Below are positions 1 to 8,599 of a stretch of DNA of 64,000 bases, one piece after another (position 1 is the first letter of the stretch; the number at the start of each line of letters is the position of its first letter). The notes under the pieces were generated by a model. It ran no database searches, had not been told where the DNA came from, and saw only the letters and a list, made by a program, of their open reading frames with translations. The translations under genes and the position numbers were made by a program. Origin of the DNA: JBBQED01 sp038320345 (lineage in GTDB: Bacteria > Bacteroidota > Bacteroidia > AKYH767-A > OLB10); the NCBI GenBank assembly GCA_038320345.1, contig JBBQED010000012.1, positions 28,602 through 92,601 on the forward strand. The letters are read 5' to 3'.

Positions 1-2
1 CA

Positions 3-1334
3 TGGTATATTGTGGCTTTTGGCATGATTGGCACTTCATTGTCAGGTGTTACCTTCGTTAGTGTTCCTGGAACCATTGAAGCGCAGGGGTTTACATACTT
101 GGTAGTGGTGATGGGGTATTTTTTCGGCTATCTAGTAGTTGCTTTTATGCTCCTCCCGCTTTATTATAAACTTTCTCTGACTTCCATCTACGATTATCTC
201 TTACATCGATTTGGAATCAAATCTTATAAAACGGGTGCCCTTATTTTTCTCGTTTCTAGAACGGTTGGAGCTACGGCAAGATTGTATCTGGTAATCCGAG
301 TGATGCAATTTTTTGTATTAGATGATATTGGAATTCCATTCGCACTAACAGCTACTTCAATATTGGTTTTAATTCTAGCCTATACTTTCAAAGGTGGTGT
401 AAAAACAATTGTTTGGACGGACACTTTACAAACAACGTTCATGTTAGGCGGATTAGTAGTTTGTGTGATTTATGTTTTGAATCAGCTGAACATTGATTTT
501 GGTACAGCTTGGTCTCAGATGTCGGCGAAGGGTTATTCTAAATTATTGGTCACTGATCCTTTGAGTCCATCATTTTTTATGAAGCAAATTATTGGAGGTG
601 CATTTATTGCGATTACTATGACCGGACTAGATCAGGAAATGATGCAGAAAAATATTTCCGTAAAGACTTTAAAAGATTCACAGAAAAATATTGTGGTGTT
701 AAGTTTAATTTTAATTCTTGTGAATTTTCTATTTCTCTTTTTAGGAGGGACATTGTATCTCTACGCACAAGCAAAAGGACTTGATCTAAAAGGAGATGAT
801 TTGTTTCCATCATTAGCATTGAAGCATTTCCCACCAGTGATGGGATTGGTTTTTATCATTGCATTAATATCCGCTTTGTTTCCGAGTGCAGATGGTGCGA
901 TCACAGCTTTAACAGCTTCATTTTGTCTGGATATTATCGGAATACAACGGAATGAAAAATTCAGTGAAGATGATCGTTTAAGAATCCGCCGTATTGTACA
1001 TTTATCATTCGCTGGATTGTTTTTATTATCGGTAATGATTTTCCATTGGATCGATAACCGATCTATTATCGATCTCATTTTAAAACTTGCCGGTTATACT
1101 TACGGACCCTTACTCGGACTTTTCGCTTATGGTGTTTTCACCAAATCAAAACTCCAAGAATCTTATGTTCCGATCGTTTGTATTCTGTCGCCCTTCATCA
1201 CTTGGTATATTGCAGAACAAGCAATGCAATGGTTCGGTGGATTTAAATTCGGATATGAATTACTCCTTGTGAACGGACTTATTACTTACCTTGGATTATC
1301 CTTATGCAGAATTAAAACAATTCGTAATCCGTGA
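3..1334 (+). CDS. Sodium:solute symporter (SSS family), 5'-truncated
   Basis: This is an integral inner-membrane Na+-coupled transporter of the SSS family; the substrate cannot be told from the sequence. The reading frame is open from the first bases (W-Y-I-V-A-F-G), and the visible part begins inside a conserved early segment (GMIGTSLSGVTFVSVPG), so the true start and the first helix lie upstream of the window. The GTG at position 12 is unlikely to be the start. About eleven further hydrophobic helices can be counted. SSS landmarks include the GGVKTIVWTD segment and the LFPSADGAITAL segment late in the protein. It ends one base before the convergent NfeD-type gene with no obvious terminator. 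Family assignment is firm; specificity is open. Confidence 0.9.
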   Translation, partial: WYIVAFGMIGTSLSGVTFVSVPGTIEAQGFTYLVVVMGYFFGYLVVAFMLLPLYYKLSLTSIYDYLLHRFGIKSYKTGALIFLVSRTVGATARLYLVIRVMQFFVLDDIGIPFALTATSILVLILAYTFKGGVKTIVWTDTLQTTFMLGGLVVCVIYVLNQLNIDFGTAWSQMSAKGYSKLLVTDPLSPSFFMKQIIGGAFIAITMTGLDQEMMQKNISVKTLKDSQKNIVVLSLILILVNFLFLFLGGTLYLYAQAKGLDLKGDDLFPSLALKHFPPVMGLVFIIALISALFPSADGAITALTASFCLDIIGIQRNEKFSEDDRLRIRRIVHLSFAGLFLLSVMIFHWIDNRSIIDLILKLAGYTYGPLLGLFAYGVFTKSKLQESYVPIVCILSPFITWYIAEQAMQWFGGFKFGYELLLVNGLITYLGLSLCRIKTIRNP

Positions 1335-1335
1335 T

Positions 1336-2703
1336 TCATGCAACGGTTTTAACTAACAGTTGAGAAGTTAAAACTCCGATTACAACTACTTTTGTTCCTG
1401 CATCGATATATCCGGATTCACAGGTTGCAGCATATACAATATCGCCAATTTTTACTTTTCCGCTCGGTCTTAAAAAAGTATTTGCTACTCCTTCCATTCC
1501 AATAGTTACTCCCGGAACATCGCCAGATACATAACCTGAGGAAGCACTCATACTTTCCTGCAATACCATTTTTTGAAATGCAGGACTACTGGCAAAAACT
1601 TTACTTCCTGCAATAAACATCAGCAATGCCCCTACCATCGACATTAACACAGTAGCTAATGCTGAAAAGAGATTAACGTTACTCACCGGACTAAAATCAA
1701 GTCCGTTATTATGCAGTAAACTAACGGTAAGGCCTATGAGTAAAAGTATTCCCCCACTAATCCCTACAACTCCAAATCCAGGAATCACAAAAATTTCAAG
1801 TACAATCAGAATGATTCCAATTACCGACATTAAGATTTCCCAATTAGCGGCAAGTCCTTCAAGATATAACGGTGCAAAATAGAGTAGGGCGGCAATCATC
1901 GCTGCAAGGATGGGAAATCCAATTCCAGGTTGTTGCAGCTCATAGTAAATTCCTCCTAGCATAATTAGAATTAGAATTCCACTGAGTGCAGGGTGAATTA
2001 GAAAACTGATAATTTTATCAATCCATGTTGGTTCATAAGTGATGAGTTGATAAGACGCTATTGCTTCTTGAGCAAGAACTTCCTGCACCGTAGTCGCAAC
2101 TCCATTGCAGTAACCATATTTCAGTGCTTCATCAGTTGTCAGCGTAAGTACTTTCCCTGAATCGATAACGCCTGGAATTAGAATTCGTGGATCAACCATC
2201 GCTTCGGCAATTTGTGGATCGCGCTTTCGAGCTTCAGCAGTGGCACGCATCATACTTCGCATGTAAGATTGATATTTGTCCGGCAATGCTTCTGCTTTAT
2301 CATTTACAACCGTAGCGGCACCGATACTTCCACCTTGTCGCATATAGATTTTTTCACATGCAATAGAAATCAATGCCCCTGCAGAAGCAGCATTATTATC
2401 TATGAAAACGATAGTCGGGATTTTGGAATTCAGAAATAAGGTACGAATACTATCCGCGGCGTCTAGTAAACCCCCGTAAGTATTTAATCGGATCAAAATA
2501 CGGTCGGCATGTACTTTTTCGGCTTCTTTCATCGCCTTCGAAACCTGGCGTGCAATTCCTGGATCTATCTCTTCCAGAATATCAATTCGGTAAATCTTCT
2601 CCTGAACTGCAGGTGAAGTAGCCGTTTGTGCATGTACGATTTTGGGCAATAAAAACGTTATGCAGTAGGTAAGTATAAAGAGTAACAGGTGCTTACGACA
2701 CAT
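1336..2703 (-). CDS. NfeD-type membrane serine protease (ClpP class)
   Basis: Long-form NfeD/PH1510-like protein of 455 residues. After a signal-like hydrophobic N-terminus (MCRKHLLLFIL to HAQ) comes a ClpP-like S49 protease domain with the expected serine in NNAASAGALIS. Then follow several membrane helices and a C-terminal OB-fold NfeD domain (roughly the last 70 residues, GMEGVANTFLRPSGKV). Family knowledge: such proteases are thought to cleave membrane proteins such as stomatin partners and to act in membrane quality control; no stomatin gene is adjacent here. I chose the ATG at 2703 because it begins the signal sequence. An upstream in-frame start at 2868 would run into the divergent LysM gene and give an unlikely N-terminus. 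Confidence 0.87.
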   Translation of the reverse strand: MCRKHLLLFILTYCITFLLPKIVHAQTATSPAVQEKIYRIDILEEIDPGIARQVSKAMKEAEKVHADRILIRLNTYGGLLDAADSIRTLFLNSKIPTIVFIDNNAASAGALISIACEKIYMRQGGSIGAATVVNDKAEALPDKYQSYMRSMMRATAEARKRDPQIAEAMVDPRILIPGVIDSGKVLTLTTDEALKYGYCNGVATTVQEVLAQEAIASYQLITYEPTWIDKIISFLIHPALSGILILIMLGGIYYELQQPGIGFPILAAMIAALLYFAPLYLEGLAANWEILMSVIGIILIVLEIFVIPGFGVVGISGGILLLIGLTVSLLHNNGLDFSPVSNVNLFSALATVLMSMVGALLMFIAGSKVFASSPAFQKMVLQESMSASSGYVSGDVPGVTIGMEGVANTFLRPSGKVKIGDIVYAATCESGYIDAGTKVVVIGVLTSQLLVKTVA

Positions 2704-2786
2704 ATTGCTGTTAATTAAAGTGTTGATAACCGTAACAGTGATCAGGTAAGGGTGATTTGTCCGTTTAGCTATACTTGTGTAAAGAT

Positions 2787-3833
2787 ATGAACAGCTCAAT
2801 GAAAGGTCGTTTTTTTGCCATTTTAATGTTGATGATGACCTTGCTGATGGCCTCTGCAACGGATTCACACGCTTTTGCTCCAGATTCCTTAAAAACCAGA
2901 TGGGTGAATGGAAAGAAATATACTTTGCACAAAGTTGTTGCTAAAGATACTTGGTCCAGCGTTTCGAGAAAATATAAAATAACCATCGAAGCATTACAGG
3001 CAGCGAACCCTGGTGTTACGATGTTGAAAATTGGTCAGATCATTCAAGTCCCTTTTTCTGAAAACGCATCTTTTGATTCTTCTCCGACAGTAATTCAGGA
3101 AGAACCTCGCAAACTGATTGCCCCAGCAACACAAGGAAAAGAAACGGTGACGAATAAATATCACATCGTGCAAAAAGGCGAGACTTTGTATCGTATTTCG
3201 AAAGAATATAATCTCACCGTCGACGAATTAAAGCAATTGAATAATCTCACTTCAAATAATGTTTCTGTTGGCGTGAAGCTAAAAGTTGGAAGTTCAAAAT
3301 CTACTGTGAAAGTAATTACGACTCCCTCAACTGTGGACTCAGCTCCTTTCAAGTCGGAGCCAAAACCTATTCCTGCTGAGCCGATGAAAGAGGATAAAGC
3401 ACAAGTAGAACAACCAAAAGAGCCTGTTGTAGTTAATCCTATTGTACCAGAGCCAGTAAAACCTTTACGACTCGATACTCCTGCAGTTTATAGTAACCCT
3501 GGCTCCTCACGGTCAAGTGTTACCGAAAAAGATCTCAAGACAGGTGCTTCCGTAGATAAAATTACAGAGAATGGAGTAGCTACGTGGATTACTGATGGTG
3601 AATTAAATCAAAATAAATTTTATGCTTTGCATCGTACTGCTCCGGTTGGAACTATCATAAAAGTGACTAATCGTATGAATAATACGGCCGTTTTTGTAAA
3701 AGTAGTTGGATTCCTTCCTGACACTGGCGACAATGCAAATGTGATCATCAAAATCACTCAGGCTGCAGCGCAAAGAATCGGAGCTCTCGATCAGCGTTTT
3801 ACAGCAGAGCTTACTTACGGAATTTCTAAGTAA
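2787..3833 (+). CDS. Secreted LysM protein with C-terminal RlpA-like double-psi beta-barrel
   Basis: Exported cell-wall protein of about 348 residues. It has a signal peptide (MKGRFFAILMLMMTLLMA...SHA), then two LysM modules: a first one around residues 45-90 and a second, clearer one (YHIVQKGETLYRISKEYNL) around 120-165. A Pro/Glu/Lys-rich linker leads to a C-terminal domain (GVATWITDGELN...YALHRTAPVGT...KVTNRMNNTAVFVKVVG...DTG) that reads like the RlpA double-psi barrel. LysM binds peptidoglycan; RlpA-like domains can be lytic transglycosylases, but activity here is not shown. The ATG at 2787 is preferred over an in-frame TTG at 2775; the ATG at 2799 is also possible. Transcribed divergently from the NfeD-type gene. 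Confidence 0.85.
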   Translation: MNSSMKGRFFAILMLMMTLLMASATDSHAFAPDSLKTRWVNGKKYTLHKVVAKDTWSSVSRKYKITIEALQAANPGVTMLKIGQIIQVPFSENASFDSSPTVIQEEPRKLIAPATQGKETVTNKYHIVQKGETLYRISKEYNLTVDELKQLNNLTSNNVSVGVKLKVGSSKSTVKVITTPSTVDSAPFKSEPKPIPAEPMKEDKAQVEQPKEPVVVNPIVPEPVKPLRLDTPAVYSNPGSSRSSVTEKDLKTGASVDKITENGVATWITDGELNQNKFYALHRTAPVGTIIKVTNRMNNTAVFVKVVGFLPDTGDNANVIIKITQAAAQRIGALDQRFTAELTYGISK

Positions 3834-3835
3834 TT

Positions 3836-5011
3836 CTAATTTCTTCTTTTTCTTTCCAAGGTAATCAGGCTGAGTTCTCGCCCCATCATACCCGCTGCTG
3901 AGGTATTCTCTTGAGCTCTGCGAGTGAGATAAGGAAAAACTGCTGCTACTGGTCCATAGGGAACATATTTTGCAACACAGTAACCTTCTTTTGCAAGATT
4001 GAAACTGATATGATCGCTCATACCTAGTAATTGGGAAAAATAAATGCGTTCATCATGATGCTGCAATCCTTTTTCTTTCATCAGATCAACTAACAGCTGA
4101 CTACTTTCTTCGTTGTGTGTTCCTGCACAAATTGCAATTCGATCAATATGCGCTACACAAAATTGTAATGACAAGTTATAATCTTTATCACAAGCAGCTT
4201 TATCAATCTGTATTGGTGAAAGATATCCTTTTTCTTTAGCACGCGCTCTTTCCTTTTCCATGTAAGCTCCTCGTACTAACTTTAATCCAAGGAAATAATT
4301 TCCTTGTACCGCTTCTTCATAAGCATTCTTTAAAAAGTTCAGTCGATCGTGACGATAGAGTTGTATAGTATTGTAAACAATAGCTCTTTCTTTGTTAAAT
4401 CGCTGCATCATTTCTTTTGCAACATCATCGATGGCTGGTTGAATCCATGACTCTTCAGCATCAATAAAAACTCTAACACCTAATTTAAATCCTTCACCAC
4501 AAATTCTTTCAATACGTGATTTAACACGTTCGAATTCTACTTTCTCAATTTCAGAAAGTTGCTCACCTGCACTTACTTTTTCAAGCAAGTCAAAACGCGC
4601 TAGTCCTGTTACTTTAAAAACACTAAAAGGAATATTAGGATCACCTTTGGCACGTTGTACAGTGGCTATTATCTCATCACAAGAATGATTGAATTCTCCT
4701 TCTTCTTCTTTTCCTTCAACACTATAATCGAGGATACTTCCAACTCCAAATTTTCCGAGTCGTGCAATAGTTAGTGAGCATTCTTCGATGTTTTCACCAC
4801 CACAAAAATGACTGAAGATGGTAGATTTTAAAATTCCTTTAATCGGTAAATGATTGCGTAATGCCCATCCTGCCAAATTACTCCCTGTTTTTACGATTCC
4901 TGGAAAGCCAATAGCTTTGAATAACCAATATGCTTTTTCTATTTCACTTTTGCTCCGGTACGCAAAAGCATTTTCAAGATTATCGAAATTTATTTTTTCA
5001 GAAGAGCTCAT
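3836..5011 (-). CDS. putA: Proline dehydrogenase
   Basis: FAD-dependent proline dehydrogenase, monofunctional (391 residues). It oxidises proline to pyrroline-5-carboxylate at the inner face of the membrane and passes electrons to quinone. Family marks are the barrel strand LGLKLVRGAYMEKER and the C-terminal substrate-binding segment YVPYGPVAAVFPYLTRRAQEN, where the paired arginines contact the proline carboxylate. The length is typical of Bacteroidota stand-alone enzymes, which lack the P5C dehydrogenase half of PutA. The P5C dehydrogenase gene is not in this window. It converges with the LysM gene, with two bases between stop codons. The symbol follows the PutA PRODH domain and is used loosely. 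Confidence 0.92.
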   Translation of the reverse strand: MSSSEKINFDNLENAFAYRSKSEIEKAYWLFKAIGFPGIVKTGSNLAGWALRNHLPIKGILKSTIFSHFCGGENIEECSLTIARLGKFGVGSILDYSVEGKEEEGEFNHSCDEIIATVQRAKGDPNIPFSVFKVTGLARFDLLEKVSAGEQLSEIEKVEFERVKSRIERICGEGFKLGVRVFIDAEESWIQPAIDDVAKEMMQRFNKERAIVYNTIQLYRHDRLNFLKNAYEEAVQGNYFLGLKLVRGAYMEKERARAKEKGYLSPIQIDKAACDKDYNLSLQFCVAHIDRIAICAGTHNEESSQLLVDLMKEKGLQHHDERIYFSQLLGMSDHISFNLAKEGYCVAKYVPYGPVAAVFPYLTRRAQENTSAAGMMGRELSLITLERKRRN

Positions 5012-5162
5012 ATGTCGGTGCCAAATATAGCGATATAGAGTTTTCTTACGTTTAATCCTGCTCTTATTTTAAGTTGAACTTATTCATACTTTATTTGTTA
5101 TAAGGACAAAGGTTCAAAAAGAGATTCTAAGGAAATTTCTTATAGAATTGTTCTTCATTCTG

Positions 5163-5170
5163 TACCTTTG
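5163..5170 (+). promoter_or_regulatory. Candidate -7 box (TACCTTTG) of the aro operon
   Basis: TACCTTTG fits the Bacteroidota housekeeping -7 consensus TAnnTTTG and ends 8 bases before the ATG of the DAHP synthase gene, implying a very short or absent leader. No well-placed -33 TTTG is visible, so this is a candidate only. Confidence 0.4.
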
Positions 5171-5178
5171 TTCCTATC

Positions 5179-6303
5179 ATGACAGAAGATGTAAAACCGC
5201 TTACCGATTGGGGTTTCCCAGGTAGTGTTAGGCCACTGATTTTTGCTGGTCCTTGCAGTGCGGAAACTCCTGAGCAAGTGATGCAAACAGCACTTCGTTT
5301 GAAAGCGCAGGGCGTTCATGCCCTTAGAGCGGGAATTTGGAAGCCCAGAACTCGTCCCGGTTCATTTCAGGGAATGGGGGAACAAGCATTGGCTTGGGTA
5401 AAAGCTGCGGGTGTAGCAACTGGATTGCCAGTACTTGTTGAAGTAGCTCATCCTCATCATGTTGAAGTAGCATTAAAAGCTGGAATAGATATCGTTTGGT
5501 TAGGCGCTAGAACGACCGTCAATCCTTTTTTAGTTCAAGAACTAGCAGAAGCTTTGCAAGGAACTAATATTCCAGTACTCTTGAAAAATCCAGTTAATCC
5601 TGATATTGATTTATGGCAAGGCGCCGTGGAGCGGATCCTGAAAACAGGCAATCATCGCGTAGCTGCTATTCATCGTGGGTTCTCGAGCTATGAAAACAGT
5701 ACTTATCGCAATAAACCGAATTGGGAAATTCCGATTGAACTTCGTCGCAGAATGCCCGATCTTCCTCTTTTTTGCGATCCTAGCCATATCTGCGGAAACA
5801 CTTTCATGATTCCCTACATTGCACAGTTTGCTTTGGATTTACAGTTTGATGGTTTGATGATAGAATCTCATATCGATCCTACCAATGCGTGGAGTGATGC
5901 TGCACAACAAATGACTCCAGAAGCACTGGGTGAATTTGTACGGGCACTCGAAATTCGATTACCTGCTTTTACTGATCCTGTAGAATTAAGTCGTCTGGAA
6001 GATTTGCGTGATCAGATTGATGAACTCGATAATGAAATTGTAAATCTGTTAGCGGAAAGAATGAATATCGCTCGCAGAATAGGAAAATATAAATACGAGA
6101 ATAATATAACCATTCTTCAACCTGAAAGATGGGATGAAATTATTCGTACGCGTACCAAGAACGGTATGGATCAGCAACTCTCGAAAGCATTTATCATGAA
6201 ACTGTATGGAATGATTCATGAAGAATCTATCTTTCAACAGACACAGCAAATGAGTGAAGAACGAAAATCTTCCGGACAGAAACTCAATGAAAATGCTTCA
6301 TGA
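5179..6303 (+). CDS. Bifunctional DAHP synthase / chorismate mutase
   Basis: 374-residue fusion of a class I (KDO8PS-like) 3-deoxy-7-phosphoheptulonate synthase (residues ~1-265) with a type II AroQ-fold chorismate mutase (residues ~275-365). The synthase part shows the phosphoenolpyruvate/metal-site motifs AGPCSAE, AGIWKPRTRPGSF and CDPSHICGN. The mutase part shows LRDQIDELDNEIVNLLAERM and RIGKYKYENN, with catalytic Arg/Lys positions. It therefore catalyses the first committed step of aromatic biosynthesis and the branch step from chorismate to prephenate. In this fusion type the mutase domain often also serves feedback control by prephenate (family knowledge). It is the first gene of a three-gene operon and overlaps aroB by 4 bases (ATGA). 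Confidence 0.95.
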   Translation: MTEDVKPLTDWGFPGSVRPLIFAGPCSAETPEQVMQTALRLKAQGVHALRAGIWKPRTRPGSFQGMGEQALAWVKAAGVATGLPVLVEVAHPHHVEVALKAGIDIVWLGARTTVNPFLVQELAEALQGTNIPVLLKNPVNPDIDLWQGAVERILKTGNHRVAAIHRGFSSYENSTYRNKPNWEIPIELRRRMPDLPLFCDPSHICGNTFMIPYIAQFALDLQFDGLMIESHIDPTNAWSDAAQQMTPEALGEFVRALEIRLPAFTDPVELSRLEDLRDQIDELDNEIVNLLAERMNIARRIGKYKYENNITILQPERWDEIIRTRTKNGMDQQLSKAFIMKLYGMIHEESIFQQTQQMSEERKSSGQKLNENAS

Positions 6304-7373
6304 TTTTTCGAGCTGAAATCGAGGGCTCTCCTATTTTTGCTGGAGAAGAATGCCTGATTCTCTTATCGTCCTGGCTAGAAGAAAATTTTTCCGGTGATCG
6401 TTTGTTTATCTTGACGGATAAACAAACACGAAGTTCCTGCCTCCCCATTCTATCTTCGGTACTGGGTCAACGTTATACATTACACGTGTTGGATTTTGAA
6501 GGTGGCGAACAGCTTAAAACCATCAATTCTTGTATTGAAATTTGGGAGCAACTTACCGTATTTAGAGCCGAACGATCAGAGCTCTTGCTGAATCTTGGTG
6601 GTGGTGTAGTTTCTGATCTGGGAGGATTTATTGCTTCTACTTATAAACGTGGAATCGGATTTATCAATATTCCAACGTCGCTAATGGGAATGACGGATGC
6701 AGCAATAGGAGGGAAGAATGGTGTCGATTTTCTGGAGTATAAAAATTTGATTGGAACGATTACTTTTCCTGAAGCTACTTTTATTTGGCCAGGATTTCTA
6801 AAGACCTTACCACAGCGCGAATTCAGAAACGGACTTGCGGAAATTTATAAACATGGACTGATTGCCGATAAGAATTTGTGGGAAGCTTTGGAAAATACAG
6901 ATGCTGAATCCATCATCGAATTAATTCCTGCGTCACTTCAAGTTAAAGTTGATATCGTTAATCTAGATCCTATGGAGAATAGCCGTAGGAAATCTCTTAA
7001 TTTCGGTCATACTATCGGACATGCCATTGAAGGTTGGTTTTTAAGTGTAACTCCTTTTCCCGTATTACATGGGGAAGCCATTGTTGCGGGTATGATGATG
7101 GAAGTATTGTTATCGGTAAAATATACTGCACTTCACACCGAGGTTGCCAATGAAATTATTCGGAAATTGAAATCTATTTTTGGATTGATTTCTTTTCCAT
7201 TACCTGATCCGAATGAATTATTGAAGTTGATGCTTCATGATAAAAAAAACAAACAGCAAACCTTGCGTTTTAGCCTCATTACCTCGATTGGAAATGCAGT
7301 TTGGGATATTGAAGTTGATGAAAGTGATGTGAAAGAGGCAGTGATGATTTATCAGTCTTGGCAGATCCAATGA
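6300..7373 (+). CDS. aroB: 3-dehydroquinate synthase
   Basis: Cytosolic NAD- and metal-dependent enzyme that converts DAHP to 3-dehydroquinate, the second step of the shikimate pathway. The 357-residue protein has the GGGVVSDLGGFIAS nucleotide-binding segment, the conserved INIPTSLMGMTDAAIGGKNGVD stretch with the catalytic Lys/Asn (split here by position ~125-145), and the metal-binding LNFGHTIGHAIE histidines. The length is normal for the family. It starts inside the end of the DAHP synthase gene and overlaps aroA at its own stop codon, so the three genes are translationally coupled. Confidence 0.96.
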   Translation: MIFRAEIEGSPIFAGEECLILLSSWLEENFSGDRLFILTDKQTRSSCLPILSSVLGQRYTLHVLDFEGGEQLKTINSCIEIWEQLTVFRAERSELLLNLGGGVVSDLGGFIASTYKRGIGFINIPTSLMGMTDAAIGGKNGVDFLEYKNLIGTITFPEATFIWPGFLKTLPQREFRNGLAEIYKHGLIADKNLWEALENTDAESIIELIPASLQVKVDIVNLDPMENSRRKSLNFGHTIGHAIEGWFLSVTPFPVLHGEAIVAGMMMEVLLSVKYTALHTEVANEIIRKLKSIFGLISFPLPDPNELLKLMLHDKKNKQQTLRFSLITSIGNAVWDIEVDESDVKEAVMIYQSWQIQ

Positions 7374-8599
7374 TGAAAAAAATAGTTGCTCCCCTGTCTA
7401 TTATTGATGCAAAAATTTCCTTGCCTACTTCAAAAAGTATTTCGAATAGATTGCTCATTATTCAAGCTCTCTGCGCGGAACCTTTTCAGATAAATAATCT
7501 GTCGCTAGCAGCGGATACGGTTCGCTTAAAGCATTTAATTGATCATCCATTATCAATTCAAGACTGTGGAGAAGGCGGAACTACCTTTCGGTTTTTATTA
7601 GCATTACGAGCAGTGCAAAACTTGAATTTGGAATTATCCGGTGCTCCCCGAATGTTGGAAAGACCGATCGGGCCACTGGTTCAAGCGTTGAATAGTTTAG
7701 GAGCAGAAATTCGCTTTACGGGTAAAGAAGGTTATCCTCCAGTACAAATATTGCAGGGATTACGTAAAGGCGGTAACGTTAGCATTCCAGGAAATATTAG
7801 TAGTCAGTTTCTTAGTGCATTGATGTTGATTGGTCCATACTTAGAAGGTGGATTAGTACTAGTGCCACAACAACATCTGGTATCTCAACCGTATCTTGAA
7901 ATGACAATTAATTTGATGCGTTATTTTGGTGTGAGGGTAGAAGAAAAAGATGGAACTTATATGGTTGCTGAAGGAAATTACTCAGAAAAAGACATTACAG
8001 TAGCTCCCGATTGGTCCTCTGCGTCATACTGGTTCGGAATTGCAGCTTGTCTGCCGGGTTCAAGAATTACGTTAAAAAATCTAGCCTTAGATCAGTTTCA
8101 AGGGGATGCTATTTTAATGAAATGGATGAAAGATTTCGGAGTGAAAGCATCCGTGGTGGGTGACGATATTCAATTATTTTCAGAAGAAATAATCGTTAAT
8201 AATGATTTGCATTTTGATTGTTCTGGCAATCCTGATCTTGCACAAACATTGGCCGTAGTTGCTGCGATAAAAGGTGTAACTCTGAAGCTTACTGGTTTAT
8301 CTACCTTGAGAATTAAGGAAACCGATAGGATCGACGCACTACAAATAGAATTATTAAAGTCGGGTGTAGAAGTTATTGTAGATGGAGATTCGATGATCGT
8401 ACAGGGAAGAGTACTTCCAGAAAAAGTTAGTGCCTCAGTTTTCAAAACATATAACGATCATAGGATGGCGATGTCGTTGGCAATTTTATCCTGTTCAGGT
8501 GGAACCGTTTCATTGGATGAAACTGATATCGTCAGAAAATCTTACCCTGATTTTTTTAAGGATTTAATAACAGCAGGATTTCAAATGGAAGGGCTCTAA
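7370..8599 (+). CDS. aroA: 3-phosphoshikimate 1-carboxyvinyltransferase (EPSP synthase)
   Basis: Cytosolic EPSP synthase, sixth step of the shikimate pathway, transferring enolpyruvyl from PEP to shikimate 3-phosphate. 409 residues from the ATG at 7370, which overlaps the aroB stop in ATGATGA; an in-frame TTG at 7358 is less likely. Motifs: LPTSKSISNR near the N-terminus (catalytic Lys), CGEGGTTFRFLLA in place of the more usual GNAGTAMRPL loop, GNISSQFLSALML, and YNDHRMAMSLAI near the C-terminus. The altered loop lies at the PEP/glyphosate site. Its stop codon overlaps the convergent FAD oxidoreductase stop by two bases. Confidence 0.95.
   Translation: MMKKIVAPLSIIDAKISLPTSKSISNRLLIIQALCAEPFQINNLSLAADTVRLKHLIDHPLSIQDCGEGGTTFRFLLALRAVQNLNLELSGAPRMLERPIGPLVQALNSLGAEIRFTGKEGYPPVQILQGLRKGGNVSIPGNISSQFLSALMLIGPYLEGGLVLVPQQHLVSQPYLEMTINLMRYFGVRVEEKDGTYMVAEGNYSEKDITVAPDWSSASYWFGIAACLPGSRITLKNLALDQFQGDAILMKWMKDFGVKASVVGDDIQLFSEEIIVNNDLHFDCSGNPDLAQTLAVVAAIKGVTLKLTGLSTLRIKETDRIDALQIELLKSGVEVIVDGDSMIVQGRVLPEKVSASVFKTYNDHRMAMSLAILSCSGGTVSLDETDIVRKSYPDFFKDLITAGFQMEGL

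Noticed and set aside
2704..2868. N-terminal extension of the NfeD-type protein
   Set aside because: The added residues are charged and unlike the family. The signal sequence starts at 2703 and the extension overlaps the divergent LysM gene.
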